This document shows, piece after piece, positions 1-8,732 of a stretch of 64,000 bases of DNA (positions are counted from its first letter, which is position 1; each line of letters opens with the position of its first letter). The DNA is taken from assembly GCF_000168975.1 (NCBI RefSeq), contig NZ_AAUW01000009.1, forward strand, positions 62,001-126,000, given 5' to 3'. A program made the translations under genes and the position numbers. Under the pieces are notes generated by a model. The model had not been told where the DNA came from. It searched no databases and saw nothing but the letters and a program-made list of their open reading frames with translations. Origin of the DNA: Roseibium aggregatum IAM 12614. Lineage in GTDB: Bacteria; Pseudomonadota; Alphaproteobacteria; Rhizobiales; Stappiaceae.

Positions 1-982
1 GGGCTCTCCCTTCGCCAAGTGTTTTAGCAAGTCCGCGTTCGAAATCGATCTGCGGCCGCCAGCTCAGCAGTCGCGCAGCCTTGGAAATGTCGAGGCTCTG
101 CCGGAAGGCGAAGAGACCAAGCGTATAAGGCGTTGCCAGAGGTTCGCCTGCACCCGGCACAACCAGGCTCGCCCTCTCCCGAAGCCTTGCCGCCAAAATC
201 GCCGGAGCGAGGGGGCGCTTTCGCCAGCGCACCGGAACACCCCTGGCGGCACAGACCCGGTCGACAATGAAGCGTATTGGTAAAGGCTCACCGCCGGAAA
301 TGTTGAACGTCTCGCCCTCACATGCAGGAGAGGCTTCAAGGGCGGCGTCGATGGCTGAGAGCAGATCCTCGACGTGGGTCAGGTCGATGGAGGCTGTTCC
401 CTCCCTGAAAAGCGGCAAGGGCCGCTTATGGGCCGCGGCAAGCAAACGAGGCAGAAGGGTCGTGTCCCCGGCGCCGTAAAGGCCTCGTGGGCGCAGGTTG
501 ATCGGGCCAAGGTCGGCACGCGCAAGCACCAGTCGCTCTGCATCGGCCTTGGTTGCCGCATAGGCGTTGATGGGCGGCGGCAGCGGTTCATATTCCCGAA
601 CGTTTTCCTTGTCCTTCATCTCGAAAGTGACAGTGGGCGAGGAAATGTTGACGAAGCGGCGCACGCCAAGCTTGCCGGCAAGATCAAGCATGTGTTTTGT
701 CCCGGTGACATTCGCCGCCACGAAGGCGTTTCGCGGCCCCCACGGGGCGGAGAGCGCAGCGCAGTGAACAACGGCGCTGACCGGACCAAAGGGTGCGAAC
801 TGGTCTGGGTCGCAGGGGCGGGACAGATCCATGCGCACGACATCGAAGCCCTCGGCCTCAAGGTGCTGACAGTGGAATTCGTTGCGGCCAAGCGCGACGG
901 GGTTAGCGCCCTTCGCGCGCAAATGACGGATCAGCGTGCCGCCCAGAAATCCCGTCGCTCCCGTCACCAGCAAACGCCCCAT
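1..982 (-). CDS. NAD(P)-dependent epimerase/reductase (extended SDR), 3' end cut by window edge
   Basis: Reading down from the ATG at 982, the protein starts MGRLLVTGATGFLGGTLI, the glycine-rich nucleotide-binding fold of extended short-chain dehydrogenases. It continues with a YAATK active-site motif (YxxxK) and an EGETFNISGGEP segment typical of NAD-dependent epimerases and 3-beta-hydroxysteroid-dehydrogenase-like reductases. The frame stays open to base 1, where a LLSWRP segment near the usual C-terminus is visible, so only a few residues should be missing. Its start lies 2 bases past the stop of the ketoacyl synthase gene, so the two are very likely co-transcribed. The substrate cannot be told from sequence; the neighbour suggests a beta-keto or beta-hydroxy acyl compound. 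Confidence 0.85.
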   Translation of the reverse strand, partial: MGRLLVTGATGFLGGTLIRHLRAKGANPVALGRNEFHCQHLEAEGFDVVRMDLSRPCDPDQFAPFGPVSAVVHCAALSAPWGPRNAFVAANVTGTKHMLDLAGKLGVRRFVNISSPTVTFEMKDKENVREYEPLPPPINAYAATKADAERLVLARADLGPINLRPRGLYGAGDTTLLPRLLAAAHKRPLPLFREGTASIDLTHVEDLLSAIDAALEASPACEGETFNISGGEPLPIRFIVDRVCAARGVPVRWRKRPLAPAILAARLRERASLVVPGAGEPLATPYTLGLFAFRQSLDISKAARLLSWRPQIDFERGLAKTLGEGRA

Positions 983-984
983 GG

Positions 985-2049
985 TCAAACCTCCAGGGCC
1001 ATGCCGCCAAAGGTGACACCGGCGGATGTCCCGAGCAACAGGATACGCATGCCGGGTTCTATCCGGCCCTGGCGCCAGGCAATGTCGAGCGCGGTCGGCA
1101 GCGACGCTGCAATCTGGTTGCCATGTGTGTTGCCGATGTCGACCACGCGGCTGCGCTCCATCCCGGTTTCCCGGATCATGTGCTCAAGCGCGAGCGGGCT
1201 TGCCTGATGTGGCACGACGAGATCGATATCCTGCCGGTTCCAGCCGGCTTTCGACAGCAGTTCGTCGACGAACTGCGGAAAGTGCTTGTGCGTGACCCGG
1301 AAGAGATCCTTGCCGTCCATGTGAAACACGGCATGACGGGCAAAGGTCTCGCGGTCCTTGTGAAAATCGAACCGTGTGCCGCCGGCTCCGATCTCACACG
1401 CGGCATAGGCGGATGGGTAGGTCCGCAGCAGCGAGGCTGCAATGCCAGGGCCGTTTTCGTCTCCTGTCGTCAGAACGGTTGCGGCCGCACCGTCGCCAAA
1501 CAGGGCGGCAACGTCGGGTTGGTCTTCCCATGGCAAGGCACGCGAGGCGATATCCGCCGCAAACACCAGCACTGCCGCGGCTTGCCCGAGCGCAAGTTTG
1601 TTGGCGGCAAGCTCAAAAGCGCTCAGGAAGGAAAGACAGGTGGCATTGACGTCGTAGGCTGCCGCCGTGCCATCCGCAAAACCCAGTCTCTGCATCACCA
1701 GCGGCGCGGTTGCCGGAAGGGTCTGGTAGGGAATGCCGCAAGCGCCAACGACGAGATCAACGTCCTTCGGCGTTCGGCCTGCTTTTTCAAGCGCAGCTTC
1801 GCAGGCCGCAACCGCCAGATCTATCTGGCTTTCCTCTGCTGCGACGAACCGGCTTGAAACGCCGGACAGTGTTTTTAAATGCCCGGTCGGGAACCCAAGT
1901 CGATGGTCAAGAGTTTCCGAAGTGATGGACTGTGCTGGCAAGGCATGCCCAGTGCCGGCAATTCTGACGGGAAGAATGGATGCGGCCTCCGTTAGCACAC
2001 CGGTCCGGACCGGCTTCAAAGAAGGATCTAAGTCACTGGGGGAAGACAC
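985..2049 (-). CDS. 3-oxoacyl-ACP synthase III-like (FabH/OleA-type thiolase fold) enzyme
   Basis: This 354-residue protein has the ketoacyl-synthase-III triad: Cys138 in NATCLSFL, a His in VPHQAS and an Asn in GNTHGNQIAASLP. These residues normally perform Claisen condensation of an acyl thioester with malonyl-ACP or a second acyl-CoA. At 354 residues it is longer than housekeeping FabH (about 320) and nearer to OleA-type enzymes. The reading frame opens with a GTG at 2049 without a clear ribosome site, and the first 20 or so residues look unlike the family, so the true start may lie further in. It is followed directly by an epimerase/reductase. Whether the pair makes a secondary lipid or an olefin-type product is open. 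Confidence 0.8.
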   Translation of the reverse strand: MSSPSDLDPSLKPVRTGVLTEAASILPVRIAGTGHALPAQSITSETLDHRLGFPTGHLKTLSGVSSRFVAAEESQIDLAVAACEAALEKAGRTPKDVDLVVGACGIPYQTLPATAPLVMQRLGFADGTAAAYDVNATCLSFLSAFELAANKLALGQAAAVLVFAADIASRALPWEDQPDVAALFGDGAAATVLTTGDENGPGIAASLLRTYPSAYAACEIGAGGTRFDFHKDRETFARHAVFHMDGKDLFRVTHKHFPQFVDELLSKAGWNRQDIDLVVPHQASPLALEHMIRETGMERSRVVDIGNTHGNQIAASLPTALDIAWRQGRIEPGMRILLLGTSAGVTFGGMALEV

Positions 2050-2639
2050 GCAAGAAGGATGGGGGACTGGGTGGGCCGGTCAAGGCGGGGTCGCCTGACA
2101 CCGCATCGCATTGTCTCGATGCCTGCCGATGGCACCGGCGGCGTTCGCCTTTTGGCACGTTGGCTGCTGTCGATAGCGTGGCCCATGACGGATCCGATGA
2201 TCTGCACCCGGCGGTCCGGAGATCGGCTCTTTTGACAAGAAACCTGTGCCATTTCTGCCGCTTCGGCCCTTCCGAATACAAACCGAAATACCAATCGCCA
2301 CGCCTCTTCACCGGAGAGCCCAAAGAATACTGAACTTCGCCTAACAGAATTATCTGAGATCCATCTCAGTAGAGAAAGCTATAGGCGGATCTAATTTTCA
2401 CAAATGCGCAAAAAGAAAAAATATTTCAGAACAATGCTGCTGCGCACAATATGTGGGAAGTCGTTCTAAATTATACATTTTTATATTAGGAATTTGCCCA
2501 GAGGGGTGGTCGAGCAGGGGTAGTTCGTGTTTTGCTATGTAAATGTCGCAAATGAGCATCATGGATACAAAAAAATCACAGATGCTCTATTTGGGAAGTT
2601 GGCAAGAGACTTTTGAAGAAAAACCGAAAGGGGAGTCAT
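2050..2639. other. Intergenic region upstream of the ABC importer operon
   Basis: About 590 bases without a convincing gene. The last 300 (roughly 2340-2610) are clearly A/T-rich against the G/C-rich surroundings and probably hold the promoter of the importer operon. A GGGGAG ribosome site at 2630-2635 precedes the chosen ATG at 2640. I see no RNA gene here. Confidence 0.4.
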
Positions 2640-4250
2640 ATGACAAAATCCAAAGATGCCGAGATGCTTGAAAGGCTTGAATCAGCGGCCCGCACGGGAG
2701 GAATCAGCAAACGAGATTTTCTTCGTTATTCCGTGTTGGCCGGACTCACAGCAAGCACCGCGACAGGCCTCTGGTCCACGAAGGCGAAAGCACAGCCCAA
2801 GCAGGGCGGGACGTTTCGCTGGGGTATCCATGACGGCAACACATCAGACTCACACGATCCGGGCACCTATCTGACCCGAGTAATGATTTTCCTCGCCCAT
2901 ACCCACCGCAGCTACCTGACCATGATCATGGGCGACGGATCGCTGGGGCCGGATCTGGCCGAAAGCTGGGAAGCCAGCGCTGATGCGTCCGAGTGGACCT
3001 TCAAACTGACCGAAAACGCCACGTTCCATAGCGGCAAGAAGCTGACGGCTGATGATGTTATCGCCTCGCTGAACCACCACCGTGGCGAAAAGACCACCTC
3101 CGCCGCCAAGGCGCTGCTGACCGATGTCACCGACATCACCAAAGACGGCGACTACACCGTTATCGTGAAGCTTTCCGGTGGCAACGCCGACTTCCCGTGG
3201 TTGATGACCGACTATCACATGGCGATCTGCCCGGCCAACGACGATGGCACGATTGACTGGCAGTCCGGTGACGGTACGGGTCCCTACAAGATCGACACCG
3301 GCGAATTCGGCGTCCAGTTCAGCCTCAGCCGGCATGACGGCTGGCATGGTGAAGGCGCCTACTTCGACAAGGTCGAACTCATCACGCTGAACGATCCGAA
3401 TGCCCGTCAGACGGCGCTTGTCACCGGTGATGTGGACGCGGTTTCGCTGATCGAGCTGAAGACCATGGGGCTGCTGCAGCGCAATCCGAACATCAAGATT
3501 CACAACATCCCGTCCGCGGGGGCCATCACGCTGCCGATGTTCTGCGACACGGCACCGTTCGACAATCCCGATGTGCGCAACGCCCTGAAGCTGGCGATGA
3601 ACCGCGACGATATCATCGAGAAGATCACCTTCGGTGCGGCGACCAAGGGCAATGACTTCCACCATTCTCCGGCCCAACCCTACTGGCCGGACGATATCCC
3701 GCAGCGCGAATACGATCCGGATCAGGCCAAGTCCCTGCTCAAGAAAGCGGGCGCGGAAGGTCTTACGGTCAGCCTCAGCACCGCGGACAGCGTCTATGCA
3801 GGTGCGGTCGACATGGCGGTGCTCTATGCCGAACACGCCAAGGCGGCAGGCATCAACATCAACGTCGTGCGTGAGCCGAACGACGGCTACTATTCGGACG
3901 TCTGGCTGAAGAAGCCGTTCTGCCTCGTCTCCTGGGGCGCGCGTCCGACACCTGATGTCATGTACACGCTGGCCTACAAGAACGACGCGGCCTGGAACGA
4001 GTCCCATTGGAAGAACCCGCGCTTCAACGAGCTTCTGCTGCAGGCCAAGGCCGAGCTGGACGACACCCGACGCGCGGAAATGTACCGCGAGATGGCCATG
4101 CTTGCGCGTGACGACGGCGGGACGATCATTCCGTTCTTCAACAACTTCGTTTACGCTAACAGCACGAAGGTGGGTACGCCGGAGAAACTGGCTGCCAGCT
4201 GGGAAAACGACGGCGCCCGTGCTGCCAGCCGTTGGTGGTTCGAGTCCTGA
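2640..4250 (+). CDS. ABC importer substrate-binding protein, family 5 (peptide/nickel type)
   Basis: A 536-residue extracytoplasmic solute-binding protein of the DppA/OppA class. The N-terminus has a Tat-like signal (SKRDFLRYSVLAGL, then an Ala-rich stretch ending near AKAQP), so the protein is probably exported folded. The body has the family-5 layout, including GPYKI, a HDGWHGEGAYFDKVELI segment and the late DPDQAKSLLKKAG repeat. The ATG at 2640 is preferred to a TTG 27 bases upstream because GGGGAG lies just before it. Two permeases and a fused ATPase follow in the same direction, making a complete importer. The ligand is not predictable; di- or oligopeptides are the usual default. Confidence 0.88.
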   Translation: MTKSKDAEMLERLESAARTGGISKRDFLRYSVLAGLTASTATGLWSTKAKAQPKQGGTFRWGIHDGNTSDSHDPGTYLTRVMIFLAHTHRSYLTMIMGDGSLGPDLAESWEASADASEWTFKLTENATFHSGKKLTADDVIASLNHHRGEKTTSAAKALLTDVTDITKDGDYTVIVKLSGGNADFPWLMTDYHMAICPANDDGTIDWQSGDGTGPYKIDTGEFGVQFSLSRHDGWHGEGAYFDKVELITLNDPNARQTALVTGDVDAVSLIELKTMGLLQRNPNIKIHNIPSAGAITLPMFCDTAPFDNPDVRNALKLAMNRDDIIEKITFGAATKGNDFHHSPAQPYWPDDIPQREYDPDQAKSLLKKAGAEGLTVSLSTADSVYAGAVDMAVLYAEHAKAAGININVVREPNDGYYSDVWLKKPFCLVSWGARPTPDVMYTLAYKNDAAWNESHWKNPRFNELLLQAKAELDDTRRAEMYREMAMLARDDGGTIIPFFNNFVYANSTKVGTPEKLAASWENDGARAASRWWFES

Positions 4251-4437
4251 TTGAAGGCTCGGGTGGCGGCTAGCGCCGCTGCCTGCAATCTGGCCCTGCC
4301 CCGGTCACGGGACAGGGCCGTCCTGGACGGACAGGACTCCTGCCAAAGCAAACCAAAAAAAGCTGACAGGAAACCTGCCCGATGTTTGTCCGGCGGCGCA
4401 TTGAGCCGTGTCGGGCTTTCCTATTTTGGAGGGACAT

Positions 4438-5394
4438 ATGGGGGACATCCTACAGCTGGTCCTGAAGAGACTTGGCTTAGGGGCGATCACACTGCTTGTG
4501 GTCTCTATCCTGATCTTTTTTGCAGTCGAACTGCTGCCCGGCGACATTGCCCAGGCCGTTCTCGGACAGGGAGCAACGCCTGAAACAGTCGCTGCCCTTA
4601 GAGAGAAGCTTGGCCTCGACCAGCCGGCCGTCATTCGATATTTCCATTGGCTTGCCGGTGCTCTCACCGGCGATTTCGGTGTCTCGCTCGTCTCCGGCGA
4701 ACGGGTCAGCGCGGCCATCAGCGACAGGTTCGTCAACACGCTGTTCCTGGCGACCTACGCGGCTGTCATCGCGGTGCCGGTTTCCATTGTCCTCGGCGTG
4801 ATCGTCGCCCTGTTGCGCAACACGCTGTTCGACAGGGTTGCCAACGTTCTCACGCTGACATCGATTTCCTCTCCGGAATTCTTTCTCGGCTACATTCTCA
4901 TTCTCTATCTGGCGGTCAAATCCAACTATTTCCCCGCCATTGCGAGCCTCAGCGCAGACATGAGCTTTGGAGATCTGTTGCATCGAACGTTCCTGCCCGC
5001 GCTGACCCTGGTTCTGGTGGTAACGGCGCACATGATGCGCATGACGCGCGCCGCGATCATCAACCTTCTGGCCTCGCCCTATATCGAGATGGCGCGGCTG
5101 AAAGGGGTGCCGCCCTGGAAGGTTATCGTCAAGCACGCCCTGCCCAACGCCTGGGCGCCGATCATCAACGTGGTTGCGCTCAATCTCGCCTATCTCATCA
5201 CCGGTGTGGTCCTGGTGGAAGTTGTCTTCGTCTATCCGGGCGTTGGCCAGCTTCTGGTGGACGCAGTTGCCAAACGCGATTTCCCGATCGTGCAGGCCTG
5301 CTGTCTGATCTTCGCCGCCACCTTCATCCTGCTGAACCTGGCAGCCGATGTGGGCGCGATCCTGACCAATCCGCGTTTGCGGCATCCGAAATGA
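4438..5394 (+). CDS. ABC importer permease, DppB type
   Basis: A 318-residue inner-membrane permease. It begins with a transmembrane helix (LVLKRLGLGAITLLVVSILI), then the ELLPGDIAQAVLG loop usual for DppB proteins. The cytoplasmic EAA loop that docks the ATPase is visible as EMARLKGVPPWKVIVKHALPNA (residues about 215-236). GGAGGG at 4428-4433 precedes the ATG at 4438, which fixes the start 30 bases inside the longest open frame. It lies about 190 bases after the binding protein and 10 bases before the second permease. Confidence 0.9.
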   Translation: MGDILQLVLKRLGLGAITLLVVSILIFFAVELLPGDIAQAVLGQGATPETVAALREKLGLDQPAVIRYFHWLAGALTGDFGVSLVSGERVSAAISDRFVNTLFLATYAAVIAVPVSIVLGVIVALLRNTLFDRVANVLTLTSISSPEFFLGYILILYLAVKSNYFPAIASLSADMSFGDLLHRTFLPALTLVLVVTAHMMRMTRAAIINLLASPYIEMARLKGVPPWKVIVKHALPNAWAPIINVVALNLAYLITGVVLVEVVFVYPGVGQLLVDAVAKRDFPIVQACCLIFAATFILLNLAADVGAILTNPRLRHPK

Positions 5395-5404
5395 GGGCAG
5401 CGAC

Positions 5405-6469
5405 ATGAGCACATTCGTCATTGGCTACTATGCGCTGCTGATCGGGGCTTCCTGCCTGGCAGCCTATTTCAACAAGCGCAATATCTTCATTCTTGTTTTC
5501 TCCCTGACGATGATTTCCTTCATCACGGGGATCATCGGCGGTGCTCCGGCACTGCGGTTCATCACCACGGCCGCAGGTATGCTGGCGCTCGCAGCCGGGA
5601 CATCCTATGCGTTCCGTGAATTCCTGATCATCATCACCCCCGAAGGGGTGTCCAAGGAATTGCGAACCGCGCCTCTCACGGCAGCCTTCGGCATGTTCGT
5701 GATCTTCACCTATGCCCTTGCCGGGGTCTTTGCCCCCGTCATCGCGCCCTTCGGGGAAGCGGAGGTGATTTCGTCGGCCTTTGCGCCGCCGGACGAAACC
5801 ATGCTTCTGGGGGCCGACCAGCTCGGCCGCGACATGTTCAGCCGCATCATCTACGGTGCGCGCAACTCTGTCGGGCTCGCGCTGCTGGCAACCATGCTGG
5901 CCTTCATCATGGGGGCACTGGCCGGTCTGCTCGCTGCCACCAAAGGCGGCTGGTTCGACCAGTTCGCCGGCCGCCTTGCCGATGTCATCATGTCCGTGCC
6001 GTCGCTGATTTTCGCCCTGTTGATGCTCAGTATCTTCGGCACCAACCTGGCGGTGATCGTGATCGTGGTCGCGGTCATCTATTCGCCGCGCGTCTTCCGT
6101 CTCACCCGGGCAGTTGCCGGCAACGTGGTGGTGATGGATTACATCGAAGCGGCCAAGCTGCGCGGTGAAGGCACCTGGTACCTGATCCGGCGGGAAATCC
6201 TGCCGAACTCGACAGCGCCGCTGATCGCCGAATTCGGTCTGGAATTCTGCTTCGTGTTCCTGCTCATCGCCGGCCTGTCGTTCCTCGGCCTCGGCATTCA
6301 GCCGCCGACCGCGGACTGGGGCTCGATGGTGCGCGAAAACGCGACACTGATCTCGTTTGGTGAAATGACACCGCTGATCCCGGCAGCAGCCATCGCGCTT
6401 CTGACCGTTGCGGTGAATTTCGTCGTCGACTGGATGCTGTTCCGGTCTTCCGGCCTGAAGGAGGTTTGA
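5405..6469 (+). CDS. ABC importer permease, DppC type
   Basis: A 354-residue permease, longer than usual at the N-terminus because two or three extra hydrophobic segments precede the standard DppC core. The core starts near FGMFVIFTYALAGVFAPVIAPFG and includes LGADQLGRDMFSRIIYGAR, the hallmark of DppC proteins, and the EAA loop EAAKLRGEGTWYLIRREILPNS. It ends 2 bases before the ATG of the ATPase gene, in one operon. The N-terminal extension (about residues 1-90) has no function I can name. Confidence 0.9.
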   Translation: MSTFVIGYYALLIGASCLAAYFNKRNIFILVFSLTMISFITGIIGGAPALRFITTAAGMLALAAGTSYAFREFLIIITPEGVSKELRTAPLTAAFGMFVIFTYALAGVFAPVIAPFGEAEVISSAFAPPDETMLLGADQLGRDMFSRIIYGARNSVGLALLATMLAFIMGALAGLLAATKGGWFDQFAGRLADVIMSVPSLIFALLMLSIFGTNLAVIVIVVAVIYSPRVFRLTRAVAGNVVVMDYIEAAKLRGEGTWYLIRREILPNSTAPLIAEFGLEFCFVFLLIAGLSFLGLGIQPPTADWGSMVRENATLISFGEMTPLIPAAAIALLTVAVNFVVDWMLFRSSGLKEV

Positions 6470-6471
6470 GA

Positions 6472-8124
6472 ATGGTGCCGAAAAGAGACGTTTTGCTTCG
6501 GATCTCCGATCTCCGGATCGAGGGCTATTCCGACGAGAAATGGGTCGAGATCGTCCGTGGTGTCGATCTCACCCTTCACAAGGGCGAGGTGCTCGGGCTG
6601 ATCGGTGAATCCGGCGCCGGCAAGTCGACCATCGGTCTGGCGGCCATGGGCTTTGCCCGCGATGGCTGCCGGATTTCCGGCGGCTCCATCGAGTTCGACG
6701 GCATGGAGCTGACGACGACGCCGGAAAGCGATCTCAGGGCCTTGCGCGGTTCGCGCATTGCCTATGTCGCCCAGTCGGCGGCCGCCTCGTTCAATCCGGC
6801 ACACCGGATCATCGACCAGCATACGGAAGCGCCGATCCAGTACCGTATCCAGAAGCGGGTCGAGGCCCAGGAAGACGCCATGCAGCTTTATGAGCGGCTG
6901 CGTCTTCCCAACCCGGGTGAAATCGGCTTCCGCTACCCGCATCAGGTCTCCGGTGGCCAGTTGCAGCGCGCCATGACCGCCATGGCCATGGCGTGCCGGC
7001 CGGATCTGATCATCTTCGATGAACCGACCACTGCCCTCGATGTGACAACACAGATCGAGGTTCTGGCGGCGATCCGGGACATTGTCGATCAGTTCAACAC
7101 GGCGGCGATCTACATCACCCACGACCTGGCGGTGGTGGCGCAGATGGCAGACACCATCAAGGTGCTTCTGAAAGGTGAGGAGGTCGAGGAGGCACCCACC
7201 GAAGAGATGCTCGACTCGCCCAAGGAGGACTACACCAAGAGCCTGTGGGCGGTCCGCAGCTTCCAGCGGCCGCAGAAGCATCGGCCGAAGGAGGCCGATG
7301 CGATCCCGATCGTCTCGGTCCAGGGCATCGACGCCGCCTATGGCAAGACCAAGGTGCTGGACGATGTCTCCTTCGACATCTATCCGGGCATGACGGTTGC
7401 CGTCGTTGGCGAATCGGGTTCCGGCAAGTCGACGACGGCGCGTTGCATCACCGGTCTGTTGCCGCCCACCAAGGGGCAGATCCTGTTCAAGGGCGAACCG
7501 CTGCCACCGCGCTATCAGGACCGTAGCAAGGATCAGCTTCGCCAGGCGCAGATGATCTACCAGATGGCCGATACCGCGTTGAACCCGAAGATCAGGATCA
7601 GCGAAATCATCGGCCGGCCCGCCCAGTTCTATGGCGGCCTGCACGGTGCGAAACTGAAAAACCGTGTCGACGAGTTGCTCGACCTGATCGAGCTGGAACC
7701 GTCGAAGTTCTACAACCGTTATCCGCCGGAACTTTCCGGTGGCCAGAAACAGCGTGTGGGCATTGCCCGGGCACTGGCGGCCGATCCGTCCTTCATCATC
7801 TGCGACGAGGTGACGAGCGCGCTCGACCAGCTTGTGGCGGAAGGCATCCTGAAGCTGCTCGACCGGCTGCAGCAGGAGTTCAACCTGGCCTATATGTTCA
7901 TCACCCACGACCTGGCAACGGTGCGCTCCATCGCGGACGAGGTGGTGGTGATGCAGAGAGGCAAGGTGGTGGAACAGGGGCCGAAGGACGAAATGTTCAC
8001 CCCGCCGCATCACCCCTACACGGACCTGCTTCTGTCTTCGGTTCCCGAAATGGATCCGAACTGGCTGACGACGCTTCTGGAAGAACGTGGCACCGACGCC
8101 ATCGGCGAAGCCGCCGACGTCTGA
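6472..8124 (+). CDS. ABC importer ATPase with two fused nucleotide-binding domains
   Basis: A 550-residue fusion of DppD- and DppF-like ATPases. Each half has a Walker A (GESGAGKST, then GESGSGKST), a signature (VSGGQLQR, then LSGGQKQR) and a Walker B (LIIFDEPTTALD, then FIICDEVTSALD). The second half's Walker B retains Glu, so both sites may hydrolyse ATP. A strong AAGGAGGT at 6458-6465 points to the ATG at 6472 and not the TTG just upstream. It is the last gene of the importer operon. Confidence 0.92.
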   Translation: MVPKRDVLLRISDLRIEGYSDEKWVEIVRGVDLTLHKGEVLGLIGESGAGKSTIGLAAMGFARDGCRISGGSIEFDGMELTTTPESDLRALRGSRIAYVAQSAAASFNPAHRIIDQHTEAPIQYRIQKRVEAQEDAMQLYERLRLPNPGEIGFRYPHQVSGGQLQRAMTAMAMACRPDLIIFDEPTTALDVTTQIEVLAAIRDIVDQFNTAAIYITHDLAVVAQMADTIKVLLKGEEVEEAPTEEMLDSPKEDYTKSLWAVRSFQRPQKHRPKEADAIPIVSVQGIDAAYGKTKVLDDVSFDIYPGMTVAVVGESGSGKSTTARCITGLLPPTKGQILFKGEPLPPRYQDRSKDQLRQAQMIYQMADTALNPKIRISEIIGRPAQFYGGLHGAKLKNRVDELLDLIELEPSKFYNRYPPELSGGQKQRVGIARALAADPSFIICDEVTSALDQLVAEGILKLLDRLQQEFNLAYMFITHDLATVRSIADEVVVMQRGKVVEQGPKDEMFTPPHHPYTDLLLSSVPEMDPNWLTTLLEERGTDAIGEAADV

Positions 8125-8154
8125 CAACAGGCGGCTTACCTGCCGCAAAAACGC

Positions 8155-8184
8155 AATCACCCCCGGATAATTCCGGGGGTGATT
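8155..8184 (-). terminator. Rho-independent terminator of the 40-residue minus-strand gene
   Basis: A perfect 13-bp stem (8155-8167 with 8172-8184) with a TAAT loop. On the minus strand the stem is followed by GCGTTTTT, a T run; on the plus strand the following bases are not T-rich. It therefore serves the small gene at 8220-8342 best, though it may also stop the importer operon read from the other side. Confidence 0.75.
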
Positions 8185-8219
8185 GAAACGCTGCTGTGTC
8201 TTCCGTCAGGCGTGCGGGA

Positions 8220-8342
8220 TCAACCGACCATCATGTAGCCGGAGAGAGCCATCGCACCCACGATAACAGCGTACACACCGACAAGTGCCGGCCATGAACC
8301 GCTGTGTGTCCTGTATTCGCGAATGAGATCGTCCCGGGTCAT
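8220..8342 (-). CDS. 40-residue single-span membrane protein
   Basis: A short gene encoding 40 residues: a charged N-terminus (MTRDDLIREYRTHSG) followed by one hydrophobic helix (ALVGVYAVIVGAMALSGYMM) and a stop. GGAGGT (positions 8347-8352 on the complementary strand) lies 4 bases before the ATG, and a perfect terminator follows 35 bases after the stop. Ribosome site, start, hydrophobic helix and terminator together argue for a real gene. The likely topology is cytoplasmic N-terminus with a short periplasmic end. I do not recognise the family. It is transcribed away from the polyamine genes. Confidence 0.65.
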   Translation of the reverse strand: MTRDDLIREYRTHSGSWPALVGVYAVIVGAMALSGYMMVG

Positions 8343-8732
8343 ACCGACCTCCAGAAATGCACGCTTCTTGAGCGGGGTTGCGACTATTTATTCTGCGGGA
8401 CAGATACGGGAGGAAAGTTAAGAATTCAATGAGTCAAAACACCAATCTGCCTCCTATTTTTGCATAACTGTTCTGCGGTCTATTCACACATGGCATAGCA
8501 GGCTGGCGGAATGCCCTGTCGCAGGCTCCTTCAGGGAGGCAGTAGCGCCAAGAAAGACGCCTCAGGCCCTTGCAAGGCCGTGCCGGAAAACGGTATCCGT
8601 CACCCGCGCAGCGAAGCTGGAACGCCTGTCGGCGGACCGGCAGGTTCGGATAACCGGAGTTACCGCAATCGCTCCCAATCCCCTGTCCACGCGGTCTTCA
8701 CCGGCTGCAGGCAAAGATGGCGACAGACTGAA
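8343..8732. other. Divergent intergenic region between the small membrane gene and the polyamine genes
   Basis: About 390 bases. The part next to the small gene (8380-8480) is A/T-rich and probably holds promoters for both directions. The part from 8510 to 8732 stays open in the frame of the decarboxylase, but its translation (rich in Arg, Ser and Gly) does not resemble that family, so I treat it as leader. Confidence 0.35.

Noticed and set aside
2033..2323. Minus-strand frame of 96 codons upstream of the ketoacyl synthase
   Set aside because: No ribosome site, no hydrophobic or family features, and Arg/Pro/Ser-rich composition typical of chance frames.
6298..8160. Long open frame on the minus strand opposite the ABC ATPase
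   Set aside because: It is the antisense shadow of a G/C-rich gene; its translation is rich in His, Arg and Asp with no family features.
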